Shown here piece by piece: positions 1 through 9,328 of a stretch of 64,000 nt of DNA; the first letter of the stretch is position 1, and each line of letters starts with the position of its first letter. The stretch comes from GCA-003244245 sp050700115 (lineage in GTDB: Bacteria; Actinomycetota; Actinomycetes; Mycobacteriales; Pseudonocardiaceae), in the NCBI GenBank assembly GCA_050700115.1, contig JBOHGG010000022.1, forward strand, positions 21,665 to 85,664, written 5' to 3'. Both the position numbers and the translations under genes were made by a program. The notes under the pieces were generated by a model, which did not search any database, was not told the DNA's origin, and was given only the letters and a program-made list of their open reading frames with translations.

Positions 1-146
1 AGTACTGGTTCTGGACGCAGCTGTCCAAACTCAACGGCCGTCACATGCAGTTCGCCTGGACGTCGCTGATCACGGTGATGCTCACGGACTTCTACATCAT
101 GGCCGTCGCGGCAGGTTGGATCGCCGACCTGCGCCTTTTCAACTGA
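1..146 (+). CDS. succinate dehydrogenase membrane-anchor subunit, 3' end only
   Basis: The window opens inside this gene; the readable frame starts at base 3 and gives the last 47 residues before TGA at 144-146. They contain a hydrophobic helix (SLITVMLTDFYIMAVAAG) after a QFAW segment, and end in DLRLFN. The assignment rests on position: it ends 16 bases before the flavoprotein gene, matching the anchor-flavoprotein-iron-sulfur order of the mycobacterial Sdh1 type operon (Rv0249c-Rv0247c). It would hold the Sdh complex in the membrane and pass electrons to menaquinone. The fragment alone would not identify the family. Confidence 0.7.
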   Translation, partial: YWFWTQLSKLNGRHMQFAWTSLITVMLTDFYIMAVAAGWIADLRLFN

Positions 147-162
147 CGAGGTATCCATACCC

Positions 163-2070
163 ATGACAGAGATCGAGCGGCACGATTACGACGTCGTGGT
201 GATCGGCGCAGGCGGCGCCGGGCTGCGCGCCGCGATCGAGGCCCGCGAGCTGGGCAAACGCACCGCCGTCATCTGCAAATCACTGTTCGGCAAGGCCCAC
301 ACCGTGATGGCCGAGGGCGGTATCGCGGCGTCGATGGGCAACGTGAACCCACGGGACAGTTGGCAGGTCCACTTCCGTGACACCATGCGCGGGGGCAAGT
401 TCCTCAACAACTGGCGGATGGCGGAGCTGCACGCCAAGGAAGCACCGCAGCGAGTATGGGAGCTGGAGACCTATGGTGCGCTGTTCGACCGCACCAAGGA
501 CGGCAAGATCAGCCAGCGCAACTTCGGTGGGCATGAGTATCCGCGGCTGGCGCACGTGGGTGATCGCACGGGCCTGGAGTTGATCCGTACCCTGCAGCAG
601 AAGATCGTATCGCTGCAGCAGGAGGACTTCGCCCAGCACGGCGACTACGAGGCCAATCTCAAGGTCTTTTCCGAATGCACGGTCACGGACCTGCTCAAAG
701 ACGGAGAGGTGGTGTCCGGGGCGTTCGGGTACTGGCGCGAGACGGGCCGCTTCATCCGATTCGACGCACCTGCCGTGGTGCTCGCCACTGGCGGCATCGG
801 CAAGTCTTTCAAGGTCACCAGCAACTCCTGGGAGTACACCGGGGATGGGCTCGCGCTCGCGCTGCGCGCGGGCGCTGCGCTGATCAACATGGAGTTCGTC
901 CAGTTTCATCCCACCGGGATGGTCTGGCCGCCCAGCGTCAAGGGACTCCTGGTCACCGAGTCGGTCCGGGGTGACGGCGGTGTGCTGCGCAACTCCGAGA
1001 ACGAGCGTTTCATGTTCGACTACATTCCCGAGGTCTTCAAGGGCCAGTACGCAACCTCGGAGCAGGAGGCGGACCGCTGGTACGACGACCCGGACAACAA
1101 CCGCAGGCCGCCGGAGCTACTGCCCCGTGACGAGGTGGCGCGCGCGATCAACTCCGAGGTCAAAGCGGGCCGGGGGTCACCGCACGGTGGCGTGTTCCTC
1201 GACGTCTCCACCCGGCTACCCGCCGAGGTAATCAAGAAGCGACTCCCCTCGATGTACCACCAATTCAAGGAACTGGCCGACGTCGACATCACCGCCGAGC
1301 CCATGGAAGTCGGCCCCACCTGCCACTACGTGATGGGTGGTGTCGAGGTTGACCCGGACACTGCGGCAGCTTCGGTGCGCGGGCTCTTCGCGGCCGGCGA
1401 GGTCGCAGGCGGGATGCACGGCTCCAACCGGCTGGGCGGCAACTCGCTGTCCGACCTACTCGTGTTCGGCCGCCGGGCGGGCCTCGGGGCAGCGTCCTAC
1501 GTGGACTGCCTGGGCAGCTCCCGGCCATCGGTCCGCGAGTCCGACGTCGACGCCGCAGCCCGCCGGGCCCTCGCCCCCTTTGGTACGGGGGCCCACAGCG
1601 AGGGCGCCGAGAACCCGTACTGGGTGCTGCAGGAACTGCAACAAACCATGAACGACCTCGTCGGCATCATCCGCAGGGCGGATGAGATGGAGTTGGCGCT
1701 CAAGAAGCTCGAGGAGCTGCGCCGCCGAGCCGACCGCGTCGTGGTGGAGGGTCATCGCCAGTTCAACCCTGGATGGCATCTCGCGCTGGACCTACGCAAC
1801 TTGCTCGTGGTGAGCGAATGCGTCGCCCGGGCCGCGGTGGAACGCACCGAGAGCCGGGGCGGGCACACCCGGGACGACCACCCGATGATGGACCCCGAAT
1901 GGCGACGCCTGCTGCTGGTGTGCACGCAACATCTCAACCGTGCGCAGCGCATCGTTCACGTCGGACGCAAGGCGCAGGTCCCGATGCGCACAGACCTGAT
2001 CGAGCTGTTCGAACGTGACGAGCTGAAGAAGTACTTCACCGCCGAGGATCTCCCGGGAGGGACGGACTGA
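163..2070 (+). CDS. sdhA: succinate dehydrogenase flavoprotein subunit
   Basis: 635-residue FAD subunit that oxidises succinate to fumarate (or the reverse) at the cytoplasmic face of the membrane. The dinucleotide-binding motif GAGGAG is at residues 15-20, and AHTVMAEGG (about 45-53) carries the His normally linked covalently to FAD. The substrate-site signature QFHPTG is near 247-252, followed by TESVRGDGG with the expected Arg, then HYVMGG and GSNRLGGNSL. Length fits the mycobacterial Sdh1 group. The start ATG follows a GAGG-containing leader, and the stop is one base short of the sdhB ATG, so the two are co-translated. Confidence 0.95.
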   Translation: MTEIERHDYDVVVIGAGGAGLRAAIEARELGKRTAVICKSLFGKAHTVMAEGGIAASMGNVNPRDSWQVHFRDTMRGGKFLNNWRMAELHAKEAPQRVWELETYGALFDRTKDGKISQRNFGGHEYPRLAHVGDRTGLELIRTLQQKIVSLQQEDFAQHGDYEANLKVFSECTVTDLLKDGEVVSGAFGYWRETGRFIRFDAPAVVLATGGIGKSFKVTSNSWEYTGDGLALALRAGAALINMEFVQFHPTGMVWPPSVKGLLVTESVRGDGGVLRNSENERFMFDYIPEVFKGQYATSEQEADRWYDDPDNNRRPPELLPRDEVARAINSEVKAGRGSPHGGVFLDVSTRLPAEVIKKRLPSMYHQFKELADVDITAEPMEVGPTCHYVMGGVEVDPDTAAASVRGLFAAGEVAGGMHGSNRLGGNSLSDLLVFGRRAGLGAASYVDCLGSSRPSVRESDVDAAARRALAPFGTGAHSEGAENPYWVLQELQQTMNDLVGIIRRADEMELALKKLEELRRRADRVVVEGHRQFNPGWHLALDLRNLLVVSECVARAAVERTESRGGHTRDDHPMMDPEWRRLLLVCTQHLNRAQRIVHVGRKAQVPMRTDLIELFERDELKKYFTAEDLPGGTD

Positions 2071-2071
2071 C

Positions 2072-2830
2072 ATGGGCTACCAACAGCACTTCCGGGTGTG
2101 GCGGGGAGACACCGGCGGCGGGGGTCTTGTTGACTTCGACGCGGAGGTCAACGAGGGGGAGGTGGTCCTGGACGTGATCCACCGCCTGCAGGCCACCCAG
2201 GCTCCCGACCTCGCGGTGCGGTGGAACTGCAAGGCAGGCAAATGCGGATCGTGCAGCGCCGAGATCAACGGACGGCCGCGCCTGCTGTGCATGACGCGGA
2301 TGTCCACGTTGCCGCCGCCGCAGCCGGTGACGGTTACCCCGATGCGGACCTTCCCGGTCATCCGCGATCTCGTCACCGATGTCTCATACAACTACCGCAA
2401 GGCGCGCGAGGTTCGCGCGTTCATGCCACCGAAAGATGCACAGCCCGGCGAGTATCGGATGCAGCAAGTGGACGTGGAGCGCTCGCAGGAGTTCCGCAAG
2501 TGCATCGAGTGCTTCCTGTGCCAGGACACCTGCCACGTGATCCGCGACCACGAGGAGAACAAGGAGAGCTTCTCCGGACCGCGCTTTCTCATGCGGATCG
2601 CTGAACTGGACATGCACCCGCTGGACGCCGCCGCCGAGGAAGGCGTGGATCGCAAGCGGGCCGCGCAGGACGAGCACGGTCTTGGATTCTGCAACATCAC
2701 CAAGTGCTGCACCGAAGTGTGCCCGGAGCACATCAAGATCACGGACAATGCGCTGATCCCGATGAAGGAGCGGGTGGTCGACCTCCGCTTCGACCCGCTG
2801 GCCCGGCTGTTTCGCCGCAACCGAGGGTAG
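2072..2830 (+). CDS. sdhB: succinate dehydrogenase iron-sulfur subunit
   Basis: 252-residue electron-transfer subunit of the Sdh complex. An N-terminal ferredoxin domain has the [2Fe-2S] ligands in CKAGKCGSC and a later Cys in LLCMT. The C-terminal domain has KCIECFLCQDTC and CNITKCCTEVCPEH, which supply the [4Fe-4S] and [3Fe-4S] ligands. It starts one base after the sdhA stop (TGACATG) with GGAGGGACGG upstream. It ends two bases from the convergent stop of the next gene, so there is no room for a separate terminator. All ligand cysteines seem present. Confidence 0.95.
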   Translation: MGYQQHFRVWRGDTGGGGLVDFDAEVNEGEVVLDVIHRLQATQAPDLAVRWNCKAGKCGSCSAEINGRPRLLCMTRMSTLPPPQPVTVTPMRTFPVIRDLVTDVSYNYRKAREVRAFMPPKDAQPGEYRMQQVDVERSQEFRKCIECFLCQDTCHVIRDHEENKESFSGPRFLMRIAELDMHPLDAAAEEGVDRKRAAQDEHGLGFCNITKCCTEVCPEHIKITDNALIPMKERVVDLRFDPLARLFRRNRG

Positions 2831-2831
2831 A

Positions 2832-3833
2832 TCAGCGGGGCAGAGGCGGGCTGGGCACCGGGGTGCCGAGGTACTGAGCATAAAGCCGGGCCCAGGTGCC
2901 GTCGTCGATCGCGTGGCGCAACACCGCGGTGACCCGCTCGCGGAGCACCTGGTCGCCCGGCGCCAGGCCGATTCCGTACTCGGTGGTCCCCAATGGCTCA
3001 TCGACCATTCGCAGCGTGCCGGGATCCTCAGCCAACATCGCCGCCACGGTGGCCTGGTCACCGGCGATCGCCTTGACTCGACCACCGAGCAGGTTCACGC
3101 AGGCAGTCAGGCTTGCCCGAGTCTGCAACCCGACGCCACGAGCCGCCAGCGCTGCCGCGCTCGGCGAGTCTGCCAGCGCGCACACCTCTGCGCCACGAAG
3201 CGAGTTCAGGTCGGCGACCTGACTGTTCGCGGGCACGGCCAGCCGCAGCGGGCGCACCAGGTAAGGACCCGCGATATCCACCTGGGCGCGCCGCTGCGGG
3301 GTGATCTCATAGCCGCCGAGCACCAGATCCGCTTCGCCTCGGCGCAGCGCCGCCTCACGGCTACTCCCGGCAAGAGGCTTGAAGCTGGTGGCCCCAGGAT
3401 CTGCCCCCAGCTCACGCGCGATCAGATCAAGCAGCGCGATATCGAACCCGGTGTAGTTGCCTGAGCCTGGCGAGCGCTGCGCCAGTCCAGGCGCCTCCTG
3501 GACGGCCACGATGAGCTTGCCCCGCTGGGTAATCCGGTCGATGGTCGGCGATCCGCTGCCCACCGGGCGTGCTGGGGCGACCCTGTCGAAGGGGCTGCCG
3601 GCTACCGGGGCGGGCTGGTCGCCGAACAGGTCGGTGACGCCGTCGACGACCCGGCCCAGCACCCACAGCACCGCGATCACGAGCACCACGAGCAGGCAGC
3701 CGATCCGCCTCGGCCGCAGCCATCCGCGCCGACGCATGACGTGCAGCACCGACCCGGACCGGCTTTCGGGCGCCGGCTTCGGCTCGGTGGACGGCGATTC
3801 CGTCCAGGGACGCCGGGGCTCAAGGTCAGCCAT
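2832..3833 (-). CDS. second glutamate-type ABC substrate-binding protein, membrane-anchored
   Basis: 333-residue family 3 periplasmic-type solute-binding protein. Unlike the GluB lipoprotein in the same cluster it has no lipobox; a single hydrophobic helix near residues 44-62 (GCLLVVLVIAVLWVLG) follows a basic stretch, so it is probably anchored by an uncleaved signal. The binding domain begins near PTIDRITQRGKLIVAVQ, like the PTFDRMTQRG of GluB, with the family signature GFDIALLDLIARELG. It lies last in the importer operon, 47 bases after gluD. It may supply a second specificity to the same permease or act as a receptor. Related proteins near mycobacterial protein-kinase genes are called GlnX/GlnH-like; no such kinase is seen here. 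Confidence 0.8.
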   Translation of the reverse strand: MADLEPRRPWTESPSTEPKPAPESRSGSVLHVMRRRGWLRPRRIGCLLVVLVIAVLWVLGRVVDGVTDLFGDQPAPVAGSPFDRVAPARPVGSGSPTIDRITQRGKLIVAVQEAPGLAQRSPGSGNYTGFDIALLDLIARELGADPGATSFKPLAGSSREAALRRGEADLVLGGYEITPQRRAQVDIAGPYLVRPLRLAVPANSQVADLNSLRGAEVCALADSPSAAALAARGVGLQTRASLTACVNLLGGRVKAIAGDQATVAAMLAEDPGTLRMVDEPLGTTEYGIGLAPGDQVLRERVTAVLRHAIDDGTWARLYAQYLGTPVPSPPLPR

Positions 3834-3880
3834 GGCCCACCAGATGTCGAGTCACCGGTTGCCTGCGCACCGCGACAACT

Positions 3881-4747
3881 CTAGGCGTTGAGGTCCACGG
3901 TCACGCTGCGCGCATCCGGGGTCGGTAGCGCCCGACCGTTGCGCCAGCGGCGCCGGTTTCGGCGTTCCAGGTAGCCGGCGAACGAGGACAGCGCTACGCA
4001 CAGCGTGATATAGACCGCGCCGATCACGAGTGCCGTGGGGATGATCGGTCGGTCGAACTCCACGAGACTGCCGAGATAACGCGCCTCGTTGAGGAGCTCT
4101 TGGTAGGTGATGAGGAAACCCAGTGCGGTGTCCTTCCACAGGACGACGAGCTGGCTCACGATCGTCGGCAGCATTGCTCGTACCGCTTGGGGCAGCAGCA
4201 CCACCCGCATCATCTGGCTTTTGCGCAGTCCCAAGGCAGACGCCGCCTCGCGCTGCCCGCGCGGCACGGCCAGCACGCCGGCCCGGAACACCTCGGCGAG
4301 CACCGAACCGTTGTAGAGCGTCAGACCCACGACAAGAGACCAGAAGACTCCGAGCTGCAGCCCAGCCTGCGGCGCCGCGTAGTACAAGAAGAAAATCATG
4401 ACGACCAGCGGGATCGCCCGGAAGAACTCGACAATCGCAAACGCTGACCTGCGCAGCCACGGATGCTCTGACAGCCGGGAGACTGCGAACAGGAGACCGA
4501 ACACCAGGGCAAGCAACGCTCCCACCACGAAGGCACTCAGAGTGGCGCCAAGAGCAGCGAACAGCTGCACCTGGAGATTCTTGTAGAGCAACCATTCCCA
4601 TTTCGTGCCCTCGAACTGTCCGGTCACCCAGAAGCGGTAACAAATAAAGCCGACCAGCGCGACGATGCCCAACGTGGCCAGCACGCCGAACGTCCTGTTC
4701 CGGGCCCGGGCCCGCGGCCCGGGTAGGTCGTAGAGCGCCGAACTCAT
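3881..4747 (-). CDS. gluD: glutamate ABC transporter permease
   Basis: 288-residue inner-membrane permease of the HisM/GluD type. Several hydrophobic helices and the EAA loop (REAASALGLRKSQMMRVVLL) that docks to the ATPase are visible. I chose the ATG at 4747 because it overlaps the gluC stop as ATGA, a usual translational coupling; an upstream ATG at 4762 in the same frame would lengthen the overlap to 19 bases. It forms a heterodimer with GluC. The order gluA-gluB-gluC-gluD is that of the Corynebacterium glutamicum glutamate importer. Confidence 0.88.
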   Translation of the reverse strand: MSSALYDLPGPRARARNRTFGVLATLGIVALVGFICYRFWVTGQFEGTKWEWLLYKNLQVQLFAALGATLSAFVVGALLALVFGLLFAVSRLSEHPWLRRSAFAIVEFFRAIPLVVMIFFLYYAAPQAGLQLGVFWSLVVGLTLYNGSVLAEVFRAGVLAVPRGQREAASALGLRKSQMMRVVLLPQAVRAMLPTIVSQLVVLWKDTALGFLITYQELLNEARYLGSLVEFDRPIIPTALVIGAVYITLCVALSSFAGYLERRNRRRWRNGRALPTPDARSVTVDLNA

Positions 4748-5394
4748 CGGGCCACGCTCCACCGCTTCTCCAGTGTCCGCTGCGTGGCGGTCAGCGGGAC
4801 GATGAGGATTCCGAATCCGATCGCGATCCAGAACATGCCGATGAGCAGCGGTGCGCCGCGCTCGGACAGGGCCGGGGTGATCTGCCCCGCTTCGGCCACG
4901 GAGAAGCCGGCTGCGATTGTCGTGTTCTTCAGCAAAGCGATGAGCACGCTGGTCATCGGTGGCACCACGGACCTGATGGCCTGCGGGACGACGATCGCAG
5001 CGAGGGTCTGAGTAAACGTGAAGCCCAGCGCCCGCGACGCCTCGGACTGTCCCACGTCAACGGTATTGATGCCGGATCGCACAACCTCGCACACGAATGC
5101 TGCGGTGTACGCGGCAAGAGCAAGCACGGCCCTGACGAAGAAGGAGACGTCCACCAGCTCCAGGCGGGGATAGGCGAAGGCAAAAAAGAAGAAAACCAGC
5201 GTAAGCGGCGTATTCCGGAAGATCGTGACGTACCCTCCGCCCAAGAGACGCAGCACCGGGACCGGGCTGACCCGCATCGCGGCGAGCAGCGTCCCCAGCA
5301 CGAGCGCGCCGATACCCGCGAGGATGAACAGCAGGATCGTGTTCCGGAATCCCGTAATGAACAGGTCACGGTTGTCGACGAGCAGTTCGATCAC
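4744..5394 (-). CDS. gluC: glutamate ABC transporter permease
   Basis: 216-residue permease with about five membrane helices and an EAA loop (EASRALGFTFTQTLAAIVVP) near the middle. It pairs with GluD to form the membrane channel. It follows gluB by 37 bases. The family transports glutamate, glutamine or other polar amino acids; the exact substrate is inferred from operon order and similarity to the Corynebacterium Glu system, not from residues. Confidence 0.88.
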   Translation of the reverse strand: MIELLVDNRDLFITGFRNTILLFILAGIGALVLGTLLAAMRVSPVPVLRLLGGGYVTIFRNTPLTLVFFFFAFAYPRLELVDVSFFVRAVLALAAYTAAFVCEVVRSGINTVDVGQSEASRALGFTFTQTLAAIVVPQAIRSVVPPMTSVLIALLKNTTIAAGFSVAEAGQITPALSERGAPLLIGMFWIAIGFGILIVPLTATQRTLEKRWSVAR

Positions 5395-5431
5395 TCAGGG
5401 CCTCTCTCCACGCCTGTGGTGGGCCGCCCCG

Positions 5432-6319
5432 CTAGTACCGATCGACTGCTGGGGGCGTCGCGCTCGACCCAGACCGTCCGAGTGTCCCGTCGTAGATTTG
5501 CTTCCAGGTGCCGTCCTTGGTGGCGTTGTCCAGGATGTCGTTGACTTTGGCACGCAGGGTGTCGTCCGCAAGCGGTAGGCCCACTCCGTAGGGCTCCTGG
5601 GAGAACGTCTTACCGACGACCTTGAGGCGCTGGGGGTCCTGCGCTGCGTAGCCCTTGAGGATGGCGTCGTCGGTGGTCACGGCATCGATCTGGCCGGCGA
5701 GCAACTGGTCGACGCATTGGGAGTAGTTCTGAAATTCGACGATCTGGTCGGTGAGGCCTTGCTCGCGGACCTGGCGGATCGGGGTCGATCCGGTGGCCGA
5801 GCAGACGCGCTTGCCCTTGAGCGTGTCAGGACCGGTGATCGAGTCATCGTCGGCCTTGACCAGCAGGTCCTGGCCGGCCACGAAGTAGGGACCCGCGAAG
5901 GAGATCTGCTTCTTGCGGGCGTCGTTGATCGTGTAGGTGCCGACGTAATAGTCGACCTGCCCATTGGTGATCGCCTGCTCGCGGGCCGCGGATGGGATCG
6001 CCTTGTACTCGATCTTGGTCTGCGGATCGAACCCGAGCTTGGCGGCGATGAGCCGGGCGATCTCGACGTCGAAACCCTCATACTTGTTGGTTGTCGGGTT
6101 GAGATAGCCCAGACCGGGCTGGTCGTTCTTGACCCCGACGATAACCGTGCCGCGCTGGGTCATCCGGTCAAAGGTGGGCGAGCCCTGGACGGTGACGTTC
6201 TGCGCCACGCTCGGCACTGGGATCTCGGCGTCGCTCGCCTCGGGGGAGCTCTCCCGGCCGCAAGCGACCAGTACGAGGCTGCCGGCCAGCAGGCCGACCG
6301 CCATGATACGCAACTTCAT
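5432..6319 (-). CDS. gluB: glutamate ABC transporter substrate-binding lipoprotein
   Basis: 295-residue solute-binding protein. The N-terminus MKLRIMAVGLLAGSLVLVACG is a type II signal peptide with lipobox LVAC, so it is expected to be lipid-anchored on the outer face of the cytoplasmic membrane. The mature domain carries PTFDRMTQRGTVIVGVKNDQ and the family signature YEGFDVEIARLIAAKLGFD. It is 53 bases downstream of gluA in the same transcription unit. It should capture glutamate-like ligands and deliver them to GluCD. Confidence 0.9.
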   Translation of the reverse strand: MKLRIMAVGLLAGSLVLVACGRESSPEASDAEIPVPSVAQNVTVQGSPTFDRMTQRGTVIVGVKNDQPGLGYLNPTTNKYEGFDVEIARLIAAKLGFDPQTKIEYKAIPSAAREQAITNGQVDYYVGTYTINDARKKQISFAGPYFVAGQDLLVKADDDSITGPDTLKGKRVCSATGSTPIRQVREQGLTDQIVEFQNYSQCVDQLLAGQIDAVTTDDAILKGYAAQDPQRLKVVGKTFSQEPYGVGLPLADDTLRAKVNDILDNATKDGTWKQIYDGTLGRSGSSATPPAVDRY

Positions 6320-6372
6320 GTGCCACTCCGTCCCTTGGTTGAAGCGGGCATCGGCAGACGCCCATGGTCCTT

Positions 6373-7131
6373 TCAGTGCGTCAGGATCTTGCCGAGGAAG
6401 TCCTTGGCGCGAACCGAGCGCGGTGAAGTGAAGAACTGATCCGGCACCGAGTCCTCGACGATCTCGCCGTCGGACATGAACACCACCCGGTGCGCGGCGC
6501 GCCGGGCGAACCCCATTTCGTGGGTGATCACAAGCATGGTCATGCCATCGCGCGCCAGCGAGGTCATGACGTCGAGCACTTCTTGGACCATCTCGGGGTC
6601 CAGCGCCGAGGTCGGCTCGTCGAAGAGCATCACCTTGGGGTGCATGGCCAGCGCACGAGCGATCGCGGCCCGCTGCTGCTGCCCCCCGGACAGCTGTGCC
6701 GGGTACTTGTCGGCTTGGTCGCTGATCCCCACTCGCTTGAGCAACTGCATCGCAGCCTCGTGCGCCTCCCGCCTGCCGATTCGACGCACCCGTACCGGAG
6801 CGAGCTCCACATTCTCCGCGATGGTCTTGTGGGCAAAAAGGTTGAATTGCTGAAAGACCATGCCCACGTCGGCCCGCAGCCGGGCCAGCTCCCGGCCCTC
6901 CTCGGGCAGCGGTGACCCATCCACCTGGATACTGCCCCCGTCAATCGGCTCCAGCCGGTTGATCGTGCGGCACAGCGTCGACTTGCCGGATCCTGACGGT
7001 CCGAGCACCACCACCACCTCGCCGCGGGCAACCTCCAGATTGATGTCGCGCAGCACGTGCAGGGACCCGAAATGCTTGTTCACTCCGGCCATCCGGATCA
7101 TCGGCGGCTCGGCTTTCGCGGGCGAACTCAT
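6373..7131 (-). CDS. gluA: glutamate ABC transporter ATP-binding protein
   Basis: 252-residue ABC ATPase. Walker A is GPSGSGKST, the signature is LSGGQQQRAAIARAL, Walker B is VMLFDEPTSALDPE, followed by the switch His in VITHEMGFARRAAH. This is the typical polar amino-acid importer subgroup. It is the first gene of the minus-strand operon; its start lies about 210 bases from the divergent miaB, so the operon promoter should be in that gap. Internal ATGs at codons 11 and 14 are alternative starts. Confidence 0.93.
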   Translation of the reverse strand: MSSPAKAEPPMIRMAGVNKHFGSLHVLRDINLEVARGEVVVVLGPSGSGKSTLCRTINRLEPIDGGSIQVDGSPLPEEGRELARLRADVGMVFQQFNLFAHKTIAENVELAPVRVRRIGRREAHEAAMQLLKRVGISDQADKYPAQLSGGQQQRAAIARALAMHPKVMLFDEPTSALDPEMVQEVLDVMTSLARDGMTMLVITHEMGFARRAAHRVVFMSDGEIVEDSVPDQFFTSPRSVRAKDFLGKILTH

Positions 7132-7342
7132 CAGGTCCTCCGGGTGGGCCAGGGTGTAGCCAGCCTGGGTGTAGGGGTCATCTCTACCTCACGGGATGTG
7201 ACGAAGAGTCGAGGGATAGATTGCAACTCTGTCACGAACCGCCCAGGAGGGTGCATCGCGCCCACCGTCGGTTACCGAGGCGACTCGATAGTGGGTTTCG
7301 GTCCGGCCTTACCCTGGACAAAGATAGAAGGGTAACCGGCCG

Positions 7343-8797
7343 ATGACGGCGAGCACCGAGCAGCACCCGCGCAGCTACCGCGTGCGCACCTACGGCTGCC
7401 AGATGAACGTGCACGACTCCGAACGGCTGGCCGGGCTACTCGAGGCAGCCGGATACGTCCCCGCCGGGTCGGATGACACCCCTGATGTGATCGTGCTCAA
7501 CACCTGCGCGGTCCGGGAGAACGCCGACAACCGGCTCTACGGCAACCTCGGTCAGCTCCGCCCGATCAAGCGTGGGCATCCCGGGATGCAGATCGCAGTC
7601 GGCGGCTGCCTGGCCCAGAAGGACCGGGGGGAGATCACCCGCCGAGCGCCCTGGGTCGACGTGGTGTTCGGCACCCACAACATTGGCTCGCTGCCGGTGT
7701 TGCTGGAGCGGGCCCGGCACAACGATGCCGCCCAGGTGGAGATCGCCGAGTCGTTGCAGGTGTTCCCCTCCGCGCTGCCCGCCAAGCGAGACTCGGCGCA
7801 CTCGGCCTGGGTGTCGATCTCGGTGGGATGCAACAACACCTGCACCTTCTGCATCGTGCCCGCGCTGCGCGGCAGGGAAGTCGACCGGCGTCCCGGCGAG
7901 GTGCTCGCGGAGGTCGAGGCCCTGGTGGCCGAGGGCGTACTCGAGGTGACTCTGCTGGGCCAGAACGTCAACGCCTACGGAGTCGGGTTCGGGGACCGGC
8001 GTGCATTCGGCGACCTGTTGCGGGCCTGCGGGCGGATCGAGGGCCTGGAACGGGTGCGCTTCACCTCGCCGCACCCTCGGGACTTCACTTCAGACGTCAT
8101 CGAGGCGATGGCGCAGACCCCGAACGTCTGCCACCAGCTGCACATGCCGCTGCAGTCCGGTTCGGACCCGGTGCTGCGGGCGATGCGCCGCTCCTATCGG
8201 GCGCAGCGCTACCTCGCGATCATCGACGAGGTGCGGGCCGCGATGCCCGATGCCGCGCTGTCGACCGACATCATCGTCGGCTTCCCCGGCGAGACCGAGA
8301 CCGACTTCCAGGCCACCCTGGACGTGGTGCGGGCGGCGCGTTTCAGCCAGGCGTTCACCTTCCAGTACTCACCTCGGCCAGGCACGCCGGCCGCGGACAT
8401 GGCTGGTCAGGTGCCCAAGGCGATCGTGCAGGATCGCTATGAGCGGCTCGTCGCGTTGCAGGAGGAGATCTCCTGGGCGCTCAACCGGAGTCTGATCGGC
8501 AGCCGGGTGGAGGTGCTGGTCTCCGACGGCGAGGGCCGCAAGGACGCGGCGACTCGGAGAATGAGCGGGCGAGGCAGGGATGGGCGGCTGGTGCACTTCG
8601 AGCCGGGGGAGGTCGAGGTCCGACCGGGAGACGTGGTGGTCGCGGAGATCACCTATGCCGCGCCGCACCACCTGGTGTCCAACCTGCCGCTGCGGGCACA
8701 CCGGCGGACCGTTGCGGGTCAGGCCTGGGCAGCCGGTCGACGTCCGACGACGCCGGGAGTGGTGCTCGGGCTGCCCTCATTCGGCCGACCGTTGTGA
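7343..8797 (+). CDS. miaB: tRNA-2-methylthio-N6-dimethylallyladenosine synthase
   Basis: 484-residue radical-SAM methylthiotransferase that adds a methylthio group to i6A37 of tRNAs. The N-terminal UPF0004 domain holds cysteines in TYGCQMN, NTCAV and GGCLAQ that bind the auxiliary cluster. The radical-SAM motif CNNTCTFC has Cys 163, 167 and 170. A TRAM domain ends near FEPGEVEVRPGDVVVAEI. Its substrate is made by MiaA, encoded 2 kb downstream in the same block. The start follows GAAGGG about ten bases upstream. Confidence 0.95.
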   Translation: MTASTEQHPRSYRVRTYGCQMNVHDSERLAGLLEAAGYVPAGSDDTPDVIVLNTCAVRENADNRLYGNLGQLRPIKRGHPGMQIAVGGCLAQKDRGEITRRAPWVDVVFGTHNIGSLPVLLERARHNDAAQVEIAESLQVFPSALPAKRDSAHSAWVSISVGCNNTCTFCIVPALRGREVDRRPGEVLAEVEALVAEGVLEVTLLGQNVNAYGVGFGDRRAFGDLLRACGRIEGLERVRFTSPHPRDFTSDVIEAMAQTPNVCHQLHMPLQSGSDPVLRAMRRSYRAQRYLAIIDEVRAAMPDAALSTDIIVGFPGETETDFQATLDVVRAARFSQAFTFQYSPRPGTPAADMAGQVPKAIVQDRYERLVALQEEISWALNRSLIGSRVEVLVSDGEGRKDAATRRMSGRGRDGRLVHFEPGEVEVRPGDVVVAEITYAAPHHLVSNLPLRAHRRTVAGQAWAAGRRPTTPGVVLGLPSFGRPL

Positions 8798-8831
8798 CCG
8801 CCGACGCACTTCCTCCCGCGGAGGCGGCAAT

Positions 8832-9299
8832 TTGACCGACCCGGACGGTATGGCCGAACTGCGCGCCGAGATCGACGCGGTGGAGCGTTCGGCGCTGCGC
8901 CGGGTGGACCCTGGTGCCCGCGCGGCGGTGATCGCAGGCGCGGTCATGCTGCTGCTGCTGGCTATCACGCTGCCGTGGGTCGGGGACGCCAGCGGCTGGG
9001 ATGTGCTACGCGGCACTGCGAACCCGGTCGACCGGGTCGGGCTGCTGCCGCGGCTGTTCGGTGCAGTCGCGCTGGGGTTGGGGGTCGGTCTTTCCGTGCT
9101 GGCGCTAGCCACCCGTCGCTGGGGGCTGGTCTGGGCCAGCGCGCTGGGTTGTACTTACTGCGCGCTCGACGGCGTATGGGCGATCTGGTCTCGGCAGACT
9201 GTGCCTGGCCCTGGCCCGGGCATCGGGATGGTGTTGGCTGTCGTCGCTGCGGTGGTGCTTGCCGCGCAGTGGTTGCGACTTGCGCTGTCCCGCCGATAG
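8832..9299 (+). CDS. conserved actinobacterial membrane protein (Rv2732c position)
   Basis: 155-residue protein with an N-terminal amphipathic segment (MAELRAEIDAVERSALRRVD) and four hydrophobic segments, around AVIAGAVMLLLLAITLPW, FGAVALGLGVGLSVLAL, WASALGCTYCALDGVWAIW and GMVLAVVAAVVLAAQW. I chose the TTG at 8832 because GGAGG ends about seven bases before it; ATG 8850 is the alternative. No function is known to me. It sits between miaB and the DUF349 gene, as a membrane protein does in M. tuberculosis. It ends 29 bases from the convergent DUF349 stop. Confidence 0.72.
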   Translation: MTDPDGMAELRAEIDAVERSALRRVDPGARAAVIAGAVMLLLLAITLPWVGDASGWDVLRGTANPVDRVGLLPRLFGAVALGLGVGLSVLALATRRWGLVWASALGCTYCALDGVWAIWSRQTVPGPGPGIGMVLAVVAAVVLAAQWLRLALSRR

Positions 9300-9328
9300 C
9301 CGAATCCGCCGGTAGCCGACCGGCCGGT

